From Zygnema cylindricum (lineage: Eukaryota > Streptophyta > Zygnematophyceae > Zygnematales > Zygnemataceae): 64,000 nucleotides of DNA. The position numbers were made by a program, and so were the translations under genes. The DNA lies in assembly GCA_037447655.1 (NCBI GenBank), contig JBBHKE010000404.1, positions 124,001 to 188,000 of the forward strand, read 5' to 3'. Under the pieces are notes generated by a model. The model did no database searches, was not told the DNA's origin, and saw only the letters and a list, made by a program, of their open reading frames with translations. Positions 1-10,684 of the stretch are shown here, piece by piece. Each line of letters starts with the position of its first letter. Positions within the stretch are counted from its first letter, which is position 1.

Positions 1-10
1 GAGGAACTTA

Positions 11-301
11 GTGGGAACTAGTGTTTTTTGGGAATATTTGGGGGTGGATGGATTTGACATCACTAGTTGGTGTGATGTCGCTTGTGAAGATGTGTCTGTA
101 AAAGGGTTATCATCTGGATATGTGTTGCATGTTGAGGATGTGGCTGACTGTTGGAAATGCAAAAGGGAAAGTAGATTCTGGTTGGATGAAAACGGGAGGA
201 GGTGGATAAAATATTTGATCGGATTTATGATAAGTGGGGTGCTAAATGAAATGTGTGATGTAATTGTTATTTCAGTTCATCTAATGCATTGTTTTAAATA
301 G
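11..301 (+). pseudogene. T1: decayed 3' end of copia pol (RNase H)
   Basis: A 96-codon open stretch aligns loosely with the RNase H end of the complete copia pol at 51040-51200. The order GT-W-LG-DITSW, then a DA-like site, then GYVL and CW-K is kept, but the catalytic TWSDAS region is degraded and later parts are unreadable. It lies just upstream of a polypurine tract and LTR, the position expected for the pol 3' end of a forward element. The rest of the element lies off the left edge. I infer a dead copy; the match is by eye. Confidence 0.6.
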
Positions 302-390
302 AAGGTTATTTGCTTAAAGCTTTATGAGAAGAAAAAAAATAAGAAAAAGAAAAGAAAGAATTTTATATTTTGTTTGCAGAAAAGTAGACT

Positions 391-405
391 AAAAAATAAG
401 GGGAG
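391..405 (+). other. T1 polypurine tract
   Basis: The purine-rich run aaaaaataaggggag sits directly before the LTR start TGTTGAAAG. The same AAATAAGGGGAG-TG arrangement precedes the 3' LTRs of T4 (27062) and T11 (reverse, 60353). It is the expected plus-strand priming site. Confidence 0.8.
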
Positions 406-805
406 TGTTGAAAGTTATGTATTTTCTAGGTCTTAATAGGAAAATAAAAAGAAGAAATAAAGCAAAGGGAGTCTGGTTCTCGCTCCACTCTCGAGTCCCC
501 ATACTTGTTGTAGTCACTGAAGACTGGAGAGAGAGCTACAGCCATGGCTGCCCATGCTGTCTAAGGTGACAGAAAACAGGCTACTACTTAGTCTGTACCA
601 AAATGATTGCCGGCTCCGAGATTTGATCCTGGTACCTAACGTCTGTTAGATTAACCGGTAGGTGACAGCTTTATCCTGTAGACTAGGATCAGTGCTAGGA
701 CATATAGGGTACGATAGGTATTTAAATAAATAACAGGGCAAAGATTCCATTTAACTACTAGGACAGAATCTTTGGCATAGAACGCGGTGTACCTTTTATG
801 ACGCA

Positions 806-834
806 TGAAACAAATGTTACGGACATTTGTTTCA
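806..834. promoter_or_regulatory. LTR hairpin GAAACAAAT/ATTTGTTTC
   Basis: A perfect 12-base inverted repeat, tgaaacaaatgt and acatttgtttca, is separated by the five bases tacgg. Related hairpins occur at similar places in the LTRs of T9, T6, T7 and T11. It could be a dimeric transcription-factor site in U3 or an RNA hairpin; its function is not shown. Confidence 0.6.
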
Positions 835-1178
835 ACGGTCTGGATAAAAATGCGATGAGAAATCGACGGCCGTGGTGCAAGCCGGGATTCCGAAAAGTCC
901 GCCTTGGCTTTTTCCGACGCTGCCACTCCGAATTACACGTGGCAATATCGTACTCAGTTGCGGGATTTCCGGAGTGCAAATCAACAAGCTCAGATGTGAC
1001 AGATGTCACCTGTATGGCCTGTCGTACATCTACTGTACAGAAAGTACACTGGCGCCTATACTTTTCTGTACAGTACAGTCTTGTGATTGGCGTCGTACTT
1101 CATTGGAAGGGGTGCTAAAGAGGGAATAGGACTTAGAATATTTTGGGTAGGTGGTCGCCTCTCCCAGAGAGCATCTTG

Positions 1179-1186
1179 TATAAAAG
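1179..1186 (+). promoter_or_regulatory. T1 LTR TATA-like box
   Basis: tataaaag lies about 100 bases downstream of the GTAC block and just after the CTCCCAGAGAGC motif that recurs in sister LTRs. It is a plausible core promoter of the LTR. Confidence 0.45.
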
Positions 1187-1553
1187 GCAAACTTTGGCAA
1201 GCTATATCTATCAATTTACTTGACCATTTTCAGTGATTCTTTTCGCTACAGACTCAATGGAGTCTAGGCTACACAGGGGTGTACTCGATCAGAGTTTTTG
1301 TCTGCCAAGGTGGAGGTATTTCTAAGGGAAATTCAAAGTGGGTGAATGTGTCCAAATCTTATATTCTAACTTTGCATTTTGTAACAAACTAAGCACGCAA
1401 AAAAGTGTTATTTCACATGGGTGAATTTTTATTGGGTTGTGACTGTCAAGGGGTCAGTCATTTGGGTTTATATCAACTTAGAGTCGGCACTATCTAGATT
1501 TGCTTCTTTTGGATCTGCTTACTCTGAGGGCTAATGGAGGTCTTAGAGTTTCA

Positions 1554-1647
1554 TTTTTTTTCAAATAATGCACCCCTCGTCATCGTTTCCTAATATATGA
1601 ACATTGTTCCATATAAAATGGGCAACTTAGAGGGTGGGCCCATAACC
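1554..1647 (-). pseudogene. T2: copia Gag N-terminus and PBS (reverse)
   Basis: Read on the minus strand from 1643, the Gag start is MGPPSKLPI and continues to FIY and GALFEK, with one stop. It parallels MGPPSRVPI in T9. The ATG is inside the primer binding site at 1633-1647, whose sense strand is GGTTATGGGCCCACC. This is complementary to the anticodon stem-loop of plant initiator tRNA-Met. Only about 29 codons remain because T1 interrupts the element at 1553. Confidence 0.75.
1633..1647 (-). other. T2 primer binding site, half-tRNA iMet
   Basis: The minus strand reads GGTTATGGGCCCACC directly after the LTR end. It is a 15-base complement of initiator tRNA-Met around the CAU anticodon, not of the tRNA 3' end. 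Confidence 0.8.
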
Positions 1648-2594
1648 TGTAATTCTGTGACCTCCATTGGTACACAGAATGTCCAGCTTATGTGAAGCCT
1701 CTAGGATAGTATATGCACTTTTGAATTTGACAATGAATAAGTCCCACCTTGGGTCGCAAAAACTCAGATCGACTTCACCCCTGTATAGCTTGGACTTTCG
1801 TGAGTTCGCTTCAAAAGGAATCACTAAAATTGCTCCCATGAGCATTAAGTTATGGCTAGCCAAAGATGGCCTATAAATTTAGAGCACTCTGGAGAGAGGC
1901 TGAAATCCAAGAAATATTCTAAGTCTTAAACTACCTTTTAAGCCTACTACTAGTGTACCTATCCAATCAAAACATTGTAAGGTACAAGAAGGTACGGGTA
2001 CCGCTGTACTTCTTGTACGGCCATAGTACACCATGGCAGCCCTATTGAGGCGTGTCAATTCTTGAACCGAAGTTGCTCCCTCCGTGATAACTGCTATCTA
2101 ATCATCCTCCGCCACGTGTCACCCGCCGACATATGCTCAGCAAACCGCCAAAAAATTATTTCAGAACTCCGGCTCCTCCGCGAGCCGTCGATCGCGAACG
2201 ACTTTCAAATTTGTCCCTCAAAATTTTATGTCGTTTCGTGTGATACTTTGTTTCGTGCGGTCTCGCACTTTTCATGTTCACTTCGCCCCGTAATATGTTA
2301 AGTGAAGTATGTCGACGTGTTACAATATAAATTAATACCAAACCCAATAAACATAACGTTTCGTCAGGACCTACCGGTTAAGGCTAAGACTACGTCGGCC
2401 GGCCAATACCCGGAGGTCACCGGTTCAAGTCCTACTAGGGACCGCCTAAGTTTTGCATGAAACTAAAGCTTCTCCTCTGTCTCCTTACCTACATGAGACA
2501 GCCATGGTTACGTGCAAGTCCTCAATGACTACGACAAGTATGAGGGCTGCTAGAAGACCAAATAAAACAATACTATAAAATACCTTTTTCAACA
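1648..2594 (-). repeat. T2 5' LTR, reverse, ~0.95 kb
   Basis: In the sense direction it begins TGTTGAAAAAGG at 2594 and ends ACA just before the PBS. It carries a GTAC-rich block (about 1984-2035) and CCACGTG at about 2114. It is bounded on the right by an LTR fragment of another copia subfamily. No gene is visible inside; the ORFs are not conserved elsewhere. Confidence 0.75.
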
Positions 2595-2867
2595 AATGAC
2601 ATGACCTAGAGCCACGTGGCAAGATAACATTGGGTAGTAGGAATCCCAGAGAGCATAAGGACAAGTTCGGGGAGATAGGAGTCCACTCAATGGCCAAGTC
2701 GTACAAAGAACGTACAGAAAGTACACCGACCATAATAACTTTATGTACTTTACAGTTTTCTGATTAGGTCGTAGATCAATAGATAGGGGTTGTGAGAAGG
2801 GTTTAGGACTTAGGAAATTTAGGAGGTAGCCGCCTCTATCCCACTAAGCTTGTATATATTTTGGCAT
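2595..2867 (+). repeat. T3: partial copia LTR (T4 subfamily)
   Basis: This stretch follows 27594-27860 of the T4 3' LTR closely: tgacatgacct, gagccacgtggcaagat, the GTACAGAAAGTACACCG block and TTGTATATATTTTG near the end. Both LTR ends are missing, being cut by T2 on the left and by GP1 on the right. Confidence 0.75.
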
Positions 2868-2896
2868 CAGTCATGCCACATCCTGTCGGCCACTTT
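2868..2896 (+). repeat. GP1 5' LTR stub
   Basis: About 29 bases, tcatgccacatcctgtcggc onward, match the start of the GP LTR at 4780. The sequence then jumps straight into gag (ttgaccaggccgcc). Almost all of the 5' LTR, the leader and the first half of gag are deleted between these points. Confidence 0.6.
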
Positions 2897-3771
2897 CCTT
2901 TGACCAGGCCGCCCAATATGCGGTTGAATATGAGATGCAATCGTGTAGGTGGGAAGCTCATGATCAATCGGAAGTTGCTTCCCCACTTACCCCACCAAGC
3001 AACCCATGGCCCAAAAATAGGCCTCCGAAGGTGCTTGCCTTGGGAGCTCCACCGTTTAACCTTGGAAACAGATTATGTTTTCGTTGTGGGGAAACATGGC
3101 ATGAGGCTCGCATGCGTCCACATAAGACGGCCACATGTACTCACTGTCAGCAGAGGGGACATTATGCCCATCGATGCCATATTAAAAACTTAGAGTTCTC
3201 ATATCAGAATCAATTTAAGAATGGGGGTATTCCCGCCCGTTCCGCCAGGTTGGTCACTCTGCCTAAGGAGACCGAAAAAAAATCTACACCTCCTAAAATG
3301 TCTCGTAGAGGGAGAGATAAGATAGAGCTGCAAGCTACTATGGCATCTATGATGAAGGAACAGTTCGCCGCTTTCATGTCGGAGATGAAGTCATTGTTTA
3401 TCCGAATGGCCCGTACAGTCGTTCACATGCCAACGTTGACCAGTCAAACCCTTTCGGGATTCCACTGTCCAACAACAAACAACCGCGTTTGACAAAGGCT
3501 TGCCGGATCATAATCGAGTCGGAAAAATAACAAACTCTCGTATTCCACTATCTTTTGAGAAGGAACCTCTCTCTCCTCTTCCAAAAACGGCTTCAGCTAT
3601 TGCAGCTGAAGCACTTACAATCTTGGATAGTACAATCCAAGATGCTCAGCAAGTCAAAGAACGGTTGAGCATCCTTTCGGCCATGATTGAGGACGTGCCC
3701 AAGGCCTCTCCTATTCGGGTGAGGTCCTTGCCGCCGCCGCTTTACGCGCGTGGCAACTAAATCGCAATCTG
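2897..3771 (+). pseudogene. GP1: Gag C-terminal half with zinc knuckles
   Basis: The open frame at 2935-3492 gives the end of the capsid-like region, then two CCHC-type knuckles. The first reads CFRCGETWHEARMR, with the last Cys replaced. The second, CTHCQQRGHYAHRC, is intact (about 3076-3180). A basic segment and an MASMMKEQFAAFM segment follow. The frame then shifts at about 3490 into 3500-3760, a region rich in TILDSTIQDAQQVKE that is likely coiled coil. The N-terminal half is deleted. The family is a Gag of LTR type; its partner protease follows. Confidence 0.75.
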
Positions 3772-4227
3772 ACGGCAATCCTGCCAATTTCAACGGACGA
3801 ACATAGCACGTTAGATCCTCACATTAGCTTTCTTGATAACAGTCGACATTCATTCACAGTCAATGGTGTCGCCCCTTCCCTCCCTCTCATGGACACCGGA
3901 GCCAAACTCGTGATCCTCCGATTTGGATTTGCGTTGAAGCTTGGCCTCACGGCAGACAAGCTGCAACCCACAGCCACACGGTTACTAAGTTTAGCTGGTA
4001 CCACGGAGCCGGTCCTTTGAATCACCAAGAACCCTTTCGTGTTTTGGTTTCAAACCGAAACCGAAACTGAATTTTCTGAAATTTCTTCACATGCGCTCGT
4101 TACTAAGTGTAGCGATTATGAATATTTGGTTGGCCAGGATGTTAAGTTTTGGGTTGGCGACGCTATAGATATGTACAACCAAATATTATCTTACAGACTG
4201 AATCATTTTCTTGAGCGGAAGATTTGA
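3715..4227 (+). pseudogene. GP1: retropepsin-like protease (DTGA)
   Basis: The frame contains [12 protein letters not shown] with the catalytic Asp codon at 3892, and later SDYEYLVGQDV, which resembles the conserved C-terminal motif of retropepsins. One in-frame TGA at 4018-4020 splits the domain after TTEPVL. Exactly the same stop is present in GP3. DTGA, in place of the DSG of copia proteases in this window, suggests a Ty3-like or independent origin. No reverse transcriptase or integrase follows in any GP copy. Confidence 0.75.
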
Positions 4228-4778
4228 CTTCCACTTATTTTGGCACGGAAGCCCTTGCCTATCATGGCTCATTCAACGACAGCACTTTTGGCTTATGCTG
4301 GTGTAACCACATTTGATACTTACATGCATTCTCTCCATGCATCCTCAAGATTGTCAAGATGGCTTCTAATGGGATGTTGAGTTCACAGGGTGCAGCTTAC
4401 ATGGCTATTAAGGAGCATGCCTAGATGGGTGCTTCACATTATTTGCTGGATTTTTCGCAGGACGTGGATTCCAAGGGGATACTCATTACAGAGGAGACTT
4501 ATGATTCACGTCTTCGCGGGCTTCCGATTGTGTTGGCCAACTCCTTCGCAGGCTAAAGAGCAAGAGGGGGGAATAAATGGTTCTCTCTCTCAGCTTCCCA
4601 CTCACCTTCCACCTTTTATCCTTTCCACCCGTTATTTCATTTTCACATTGTCATATTCATTTTTGCTTTGTATTATAATTCTTTTGTTTGAGGATTTTCA
4701 TTGCTCGTTTGTTCCACTTTTTCTTTACAACTGGTGGGTTGCATGTTTTTTGGTTCGATTAGACGCATGCACGACAGC
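4228..4778 (+). other. GP1 3' internal region, non-coding
   Basis: Short broken frames follow the protease, with no recognisable domain. A purine run aagagggggga at 4562-4572 could be a polypurine tract, but it lies about 205 bases before the inferred LTR start. Either the tract is elsewhere or the LTR begins nearer 4578. Confidence 0.5.
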
Positions 4779-6495
4779 TGTCATGCCGCATCTCGTCGGC
4801 CACTTTCCTCGTTAATATTTAGGTTTTAGGATGAGCGGCTGCCACACTAATTTGCATTTGGGTGTTATTATGGTTTCGCAGGTCCATACATACTTACGTT
4901 GCAAGTTGACCGTCCGTATATACCTACGTAGACCGTAATTTGCGTCGACGACAAGTTTGACCGTACGCCTTACATTTCCCGTAATTTTCAACAACGAGGT
5001 TGACCGTACATACTTCATTTCCCAAAATTTCAGCCGACGATTCATTTTCAAATTCACGTCCGTACTTAAGTTTTCTCTCGCAGATTTTGGCGTGACGTGA
5101 CAGTCAATTTTATATATTTGTTTCGCGAAGTATGATTTCGGAATGTCGGTGGCGCGACGTACAATTTCAATCATCAGTGACGCGATGTACAATTACGAAA
5201 CATAGGTGACGCGGCGTGCGATTTCGAAATGTTGGCGACGCACGGTGATTGGTTTAATTTTAAATCGTGAACCCATGTAGGTTCACACATTTTCATGTAG
5301 CTAGGAAGGGTTTAATCCGCGGATTGTGAATTTTGTAACGTAAGCATATGGTTTTGGTCGCTTATTGGCCAAGACCCAAACTAATCGTAAATTGTATAGT
5401 GAAATACTCTCACGTGATTGTTTAGTTAGCAAATGTCAGTAATAAGTACTTTGGCTATTTCGTTAGTACTTAGGCGATTACGTTAGGTTTGTACTCTCAT
5501 AATTTGAGAGTACACGAATTGGTCAAAGAGGACTTACATTTTTCTGTCCTTTTCCCTTATCTTTTACCTTAGTCAAATTGTCAGTTTTTTCCCTGGAAGG
5601 CTTTTTCTGTTTTAGTTTTTTGAGAGCTTAGCTTTTCTCTTTCCTCATTAAACTTTCATTGTAAGACCTACAAGTTAATTCACTCGGTTTCGGCCGGAGT
5701 CCGCACGGTTTCCTTTCAACAACCTCTTTTAGTGTGGATTTTTCCTACTTTCTCAAGCTGTTTCTAAACCTTTGTGGATGCCTTTTGTGAATTAGTGTTT
5801 TACTTTTTCTTGTCTAATTTTTGTTGCCTTGGTTGGAGTTCGCTGGTGGTTTGAAATAATCCGGTTTCCTCGGATTCTCTACCATTTTCCATTGCTTGCT
5901 TCCCGCTATCATTTTCTACAATTGGTTATTAGTGTGTCAAAATCCGGTTTTCTCAAACTTTGTGCAGATTTTTATCGTTGCTTTCTTGTATTTTCTTGCT
6001 GCAATTTTTACTTGTTTGTTAGAATTTGGTTATTTCGGATTCTCTACATATTTTCATTGTTTTTTTTCTTGTTGTAATTTTTTGCAATCAGCCTACAAGA
6101 TCTGGTTATCTCAGATTCTCCGCAGATTTTTATTGTTGTTTTTTTGCATTTTTTTGGTTGTGTTTTCTTTATTCAAAATCCTAGACCTAACTCCTGTAAG
6201 GAATACGCCCAGACCGTGGAGCCTAGTGGCTACCCATCGGCTTAGTATTCTTGTACTCTCAAATTATCATTCTCCTCTCTCTTGTTTTGTGTTTAAAAAA
6301 ATCAAAAAAATTGTAATATTTTATTTTCAATTTTTGTTGAAAAGAAAAAATATTATCTTTCATTTTCATTTTTTGTTCTTGGTTTTGTCATTTCCATTTC
6401 CAATCCAATTTACCTTTCATTTTCAGTTTTCATTCTCAGTTTGGCGTGAGAAATTTAAAAAGAAAAATATATAAATACATTATTTACCATATAAT
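4779..6495 (+). repeat. GP LTR, first part (interrupted by A1)
   Basis: It starts TGTCATGCCGCATC. The same start bounds the copies at 19289, at 16561 (reverse) and the stub at 2868. It continues through GTAC/CGTAC-rich sequence and TC-rich tracts, and stops at the A1 target site ATAAT (6491-6495). It resumes at 10685. The reverse copy (14941-14990) gives the uninterrupted sequence accatataaaatctatc, proving the insertion. The ORFs at 4812-5192 and 5829-6474 are low-complexity shadows. Confidence 0.65.
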
Positions 6496-6785
6496 TGTTG
6501 TTCTTAGAAAGCTTTAGTCCTTTTTATGCCTCAGCTGTGAGAGAGAGCTGTTCAGGACTTAAGCTATTTTTGGTTGAGTTCGGTTCATTACTTACCGAAA
6601 TTAGTGTGACAGTGAAGTTGGGAGTTCACGGTTCATTCACACTTGGGACACGTGTCGTCACTTGGGAGAATGCGTGAGTATGTCCTCCGTGGACGTACGG
6701 AAATTCGGCAGGACCACTGGACTTCGTGAAGTCAATTCTACGGTGCCAAATCCTCTAATCGGACCGCTGACAGCCGCCAACAAAT
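6496..6785 (+). repeat. A1 truncated 5' LTR
   Basis: It matches 9945-10234 of the 3' LTR almost base for base up to ccgccaacaaat, then jumps to ggattccgg of the protease. The missing 445 bases include the 3' half of the LTR. The microhomology at the junction is short at most. Confidence 0.9.
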
Positions 6786-9700
6786 GGATTCCGGCAGCTC
6801 TTCACACATGTGTTGGAACAAGTCTTGGTTTAAGGAGATGTCTTCTATTCCTTTACGTCAGATCTTTTATGCTTGTGGCTATGCTGTTGAATCAAATGCC
6901 AAAGGAAACATAGATCTCGATTGTGTGATAGATGGAAAGGTTGTTAAGAGAACTGTGTATGATGTCTTGTATGTTCCAAAGTTCAAGAAAAATCTGTTTT
7001 CTACGTCTGTAGCTGAAAGCAAAGGCTTTGAGGTTCTCCAGAAAAATGGCAAGAAAATAGTGAGCAAGAATGGAAGAGTAGCTCTAGTAGGAACTAGAGG
7101 CCCAAACTTTTTGTACCGCATGGACCTGGCTAATAAAATTGATTTTGCGTACTCCAGTGTCCTATGTGATAATGTTTTGTGGCATAAAAGGCTTGGTCAT
7201 GTGCACCATGAGAGACTTACTGAGATGATAAACCATAATATGATAGAGGGAGTCAAGCTTGGTCAAAAAGAGTCCCATGTTTGTGATGGTTGTGCTCTCG
7301 GAAAGCTTCACAAGCTTCCTCTACCACAAGTTTCTGATCATCGAGCCACAGATCTCCTTGGTATTATTTACTCTGATGTCTTCAGCCCTTCCAAAGTTCC
7401 CTCTCTTGGTGGCAGCCGCTTCTTTGTCACCTTTACAGACGATTACTCCCGATATAGTCGCCTATATTTCATGAAGGAGAAGGGAGAAGTCTTCACTCAC
7501 TTTAAGCACTACAAAATCTGGGCGGAGAAACTTCACGGCAAATCTATTCTTGCTTTGCGAACGGATAATGGTGGAGAGTATGTATCTCATGCATTTGCTG
7601 ATTTTTTGAAAGAGAATGGCATCTCTCGTGAATTTACTGCTCCGTACACACCGGAACAAAATGGTGTTGCCGAGAGACTTAATCGGACTTTGACTGAATG
7701 TGCTCGACCTATGATGGCCGATAAAGGTGTGGATCCAAAGTTTTGGGGGGAAGCTTTTCATTGTGCTTCCTACATCAGAAATAGAGTGGAAACCCAGGCT
7801 GTTAGGGGTAAGACACCTTAGGAAGTTTGGACAGGCAAAAAGCCAAATGTTAGTCATTTTAGAGTTTTTGGTAGCAAATGTTTTATCTTGGATAATCTTC
7901 CTAATTGGAGGCTTAGTCCAAAATATTTACTTGGCGTCTTTTTAGGCTACGATGATGAATCTGCAGGTTATCGAGTGTATAATCCTCAGAGAGTATGTCT
8001 TCAAACAGCCAGGAATATTCAGATTAAAGAAGAAAGTCAGTCTGTTTACGTTTTTAGCATGGATGCAGCTGAAAAGAATGAGAAAATACAAGAGTATATC
8101 ATTCTTGAGCAGGTACCTTTTACTCCATCCTCTTCTACTTCTTCTACCTCTCTCCCAAATGCCTCTGAGCCATCTAATACTCCTTTTGGAGCTGCTCTTT
8201 CTGTCGATGCTCCTCCGAATACACGCCTTGTGCAGCAATCTAAGGAACCAACCGATCCCGCGTCAGATTTTCCGGGGGGAAGAAGGCAAAGTAGCCGCCT
8301 TCGAGGCGACCGAGTTGAGAGTGCTTTTTCTGCAAGCACAGGGGAGCCGCTTACTATTCATGAAGCTTTTTCCGTTCCTGAAAAGGATCATTGGATCTCG
8401 GCTGCAAATGAAGAGATAAAGTCAATTCTGGAAGCCCAAACTTGGGAACTTGTGGAGCTCCCACCGAACAGGAAAGCTATCGGTTGTAAGTGGGTCTTCA
8501 AATTAAAATTGAATCCTGATAATACAATTGAAAGATATAAAGCTAGACTGGTTGCTAAGGGATTTAGCCAAAAGGAGGGAATTGACTATGAAGAGACCTT
8601 CTCTCCTGTGGTTCGCTTTCCTACTGTTAGAGTTTTGCTATCTCTTGCTGCAATAGAAGATATGGAATTGCATCAGATGGATGTTAAGACAGCTTTCTTG
8701 CATGGTGATTTGGAGGAAGTAATTTATATGAAGCAGCCAGAGATGTATGCAGAAAAAGGGAAAGAAAATCTGGTCTGTAAACTGTTGAAGTCCCTTTATG
8801 GTCTGAAACAGGCTCCGAGGCAATGGAACCTGAAATTAGATGAGTTTTTAACCAATCTAGGCTTTACCAGGATCAGTTCAGATCACTCAGTCTATGTAAT
8901 GCAAGGTGATGATAGAGTGATTTATGTGGCAGTTTATGTAGATGATTTGCTACTAATTAGCAAATCCATCAATGAGATTAATAAAATAAAATCAGCTTTG
9001 AATTCCCGGTTTGAAATGAAAGACTTGGGTGAGGCTAAGTATATTCTAGGAATTCAAGTAGAAAGAGACAGGAAACACAAAATTATTTATTTAACTCAAA
9101 AGGAAGCAATCAAGAACATGTTAGAAAAGTTTGGCATGTCGGACGCAAAGGGGAGTGCCACTCCTATGGAATTCAGGCAGAAATTGGAAGGCACGGAAAC
9201 GGATGTTGGTGTTTTGGTTGATGGTTTCTTAGATTCAGAGGAGGCAGATTCTATGTCCTCCATTCCTTACTGGCAGATTGTCGGAAGCCTCATTTATTTC
9301 ATGAATTGTACTCGTCCCGACATCGCAGCAGCGGTTGGAGCCTTAAGCCGAAGCCTTCAGAATCCAAGGAAATCAGACTATGAGGCAGCAAAGAGAGTTC
9401 TTCGTTATCTTGCAGGAACTCAAAATCTTAGACTCTCTCTCGGTGGAGAGGAAGTCAAAATTCATACATGGAGCGATGCGAGCTACGGAGATATGCCGAG
9501 CCGACGCTCCACCACCGGATACATTTTGAAGATCGGAAGTGGAACTTGCTGCTGGAGCAGCAAACTTCAGAAGGTAACGGCTCAGTCTACCATGGAGGCT
9601 GAGTACATGGCTGCCAGCTCGGCAGTTAAAGAGTTACTTTGGGTAAAGTCTCTTCCCCAAGAGCTTCTCTTTATGCAATCTGGACCACAGATAGTGTGGT

Positions 9701-9921
9701 GTGATAATCAGGCAGCAATCACTATTGCATCTAATCCCAGTCATCACTTTAAGAGTAAGCACATTGATATCAAGCTACACTTTGTAAGAGAAAAGGTGAT
9801 GGGAAAAGTCTTGAAGTTGAGTTATTTACCGGATGAGCAAATGGTGGCTGATATGATGACGAAACCCTTACTTGCTCCCAAATTGAAGTTCTGTAGAGAG
9901 GCATGTGGACTGAGTGACTAG
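6784..9921 (+). pseudogene. pol: A1 pol: protease-integrase-RT-RNase H, one stop
   Basis: A single frame of 1046 codons is broken only by TAG at 7819-7821 (codon 346). Domains in order: a protease start with the DSG active site at residues 2-4 (the Asp is residue 2, so the N-terminus is clipped); the HHCC zinc-binding pre-integrase LWHKRLGHV to CDGCALGK (about 132-180); the integrase core with D198, D261 and E297 in DX35E spacing; RT with YVDD at 718-721; RNase H with SDASYGD near 898 and HIDIKLHFVREK; and the end TKPLLAPKLKFCREACGLSD. The ATG at 6784 is created at the deletion junction with the LTR. The LTR promoter could in principle drive it directly, but the stop lies just after the integrase core, so RT could not be made without readthrough. 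Confidence 0.92.
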
Positions 9922-9930
9922 CAGAGTCTA

Positions 9931-9944
9931 AAGCTTTAGGGGAG
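9931..9944 (+). other. A1 polypurine tract
   Basis: aagctttaggggag directly precedes the 3' LTR TGTTGTTC. H2 uses the related AAAGCTTTAGGGGGG at 56604-56618. Confidence 0.8.
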
Positions 9945-10679
9945 TGTTGTTCTTAGAAAGCTTTAGTCCTCTTTATGCCTCAGCTGTGAGAGAGAGCTGT
10001 TCAGGACTTAAGCTATTTTTGGTTGAGTTCGGTTCAGTACTTACCGAAATTAGTGTGACAGTGAAGTTGGGAGTTCACGGTTCATTCACACTTAGGACAC
10101 GTGTCGTCACTTGGGAGAATGCGTGAGTATGTCCTCCGTGGACGTACGGAAATTCGGCAGGACCACTGGACTTCGTGAAGTCAATTCTACGGTGCCAAAT
10201 CCTCTAATCGGACCGCTGACAGCCGCCAACAAATAGTGACGAGGCGTGACTAGATCATTATCACTTTACGTTGTCTGAACTTCGGTGTAAATATTTGTGA
10301 TAGAATGTTAGATGTACGGCTGGAATGCCTCCGTACAGCTTAGTGTAGTTTCGGTGTATAAAAGTAGGACTTAGTGAATTTGATTTTTAGGAACAAATGA
10401 TATGAAAACTGTACACTCAGTTTTATGTAATTTCATTTCTATATATCTCACAGATTTGTGAGCGGAATTGATTGAAATTTTGTGTGTGTGTTTCTTTGTA
10501 TGTTATCTACATTGTGGCAAATTTTCAGGACGTTTGGAGCGTTTTTCCGAAAGTTATAGTCTGTCAAAGTTGCTGTTCAGCCATCGGTATTTGTGGAAGC
10601 TTCCTCTCTTGATTTGTTCTACGATGACTACTGCTGCATCTTCTTCATCTTCAGTACCAACACTTGTCTCAGAACAACA
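9945..10679 (+). repeat. A1 3' LTR, 735 bases
   Basis: It runs from TGTTGTTCTTAG to CAGAACAACA and is complete. It includes an AT-rich TATA candidate (tatatatct, about 10440) near the middle-to-end, where U3 should meet R. The ORF at 10468-10683 is not conserved and is left out. Confidence 0.88.
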
Positions 10680-10684
10680 ATAAT

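Larger units (their letters stand above)
406..1553 (+). repeat. T1 3' LTR, copia-type, ~1.15 kb
   Basis: It starts TGTTGAAAG after the polypurine tract and ends GAGTTTCA, the same terminal sequence as the T9 LTRs. Internal landmarks shared with T9 are the TTTTCTAGGTCT block near the start, a GAAACAAAT hairpin at 806-834, a GTAC-rich block at 1020-1080, a TATA-like tataaaag at 1179-1186 and the GGAGGTCTTAGAGTTTCA end. No gene lies inside; the short ORFs here are shadows. T1 appears inserted into the Gag start region of reverse element T2. Confidence 0.8.
6496..10679 (+). mobile_element. A1: copia element nested in GP LTR
   Basis: The 4184-base insertion has TGTTGTTC/GAACAACA termini and a perfect 5-base target duplication ATAAT (6491-6495 and 10680-10684). 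The order is 5' LTR (290 bases only), protease, integrase, RT, RNase H, polypurine tract and full 735-base 3' LTR. The rest of the 5' LTR, the PBS and gag are deleted. The two LTR copies are nearly identical over the shared 290 bases, so the element is fairly young. Confidence 0.92.

Noticed and set aside
4562-4578. Polypurine tract placing the GP LTR start near 4578
   Set aside because: Not excluded, but three other GP boundaries (2868, 16561 and the match at 19289) support the start TGTYATGCC at 4779, so that was preferred.
4812-5192. 126-residue reverse ORF identical at 4812 and 19322
   Set aside because: Same LTR in GP1 and GP3; absent from the inverted GP2 LTR.
5829-6474. Phe-rich hydrophobic ORFs resembling membrane proteins
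   Set aside because: Product of T-rich LTR sequence; frames vary between GP copies.
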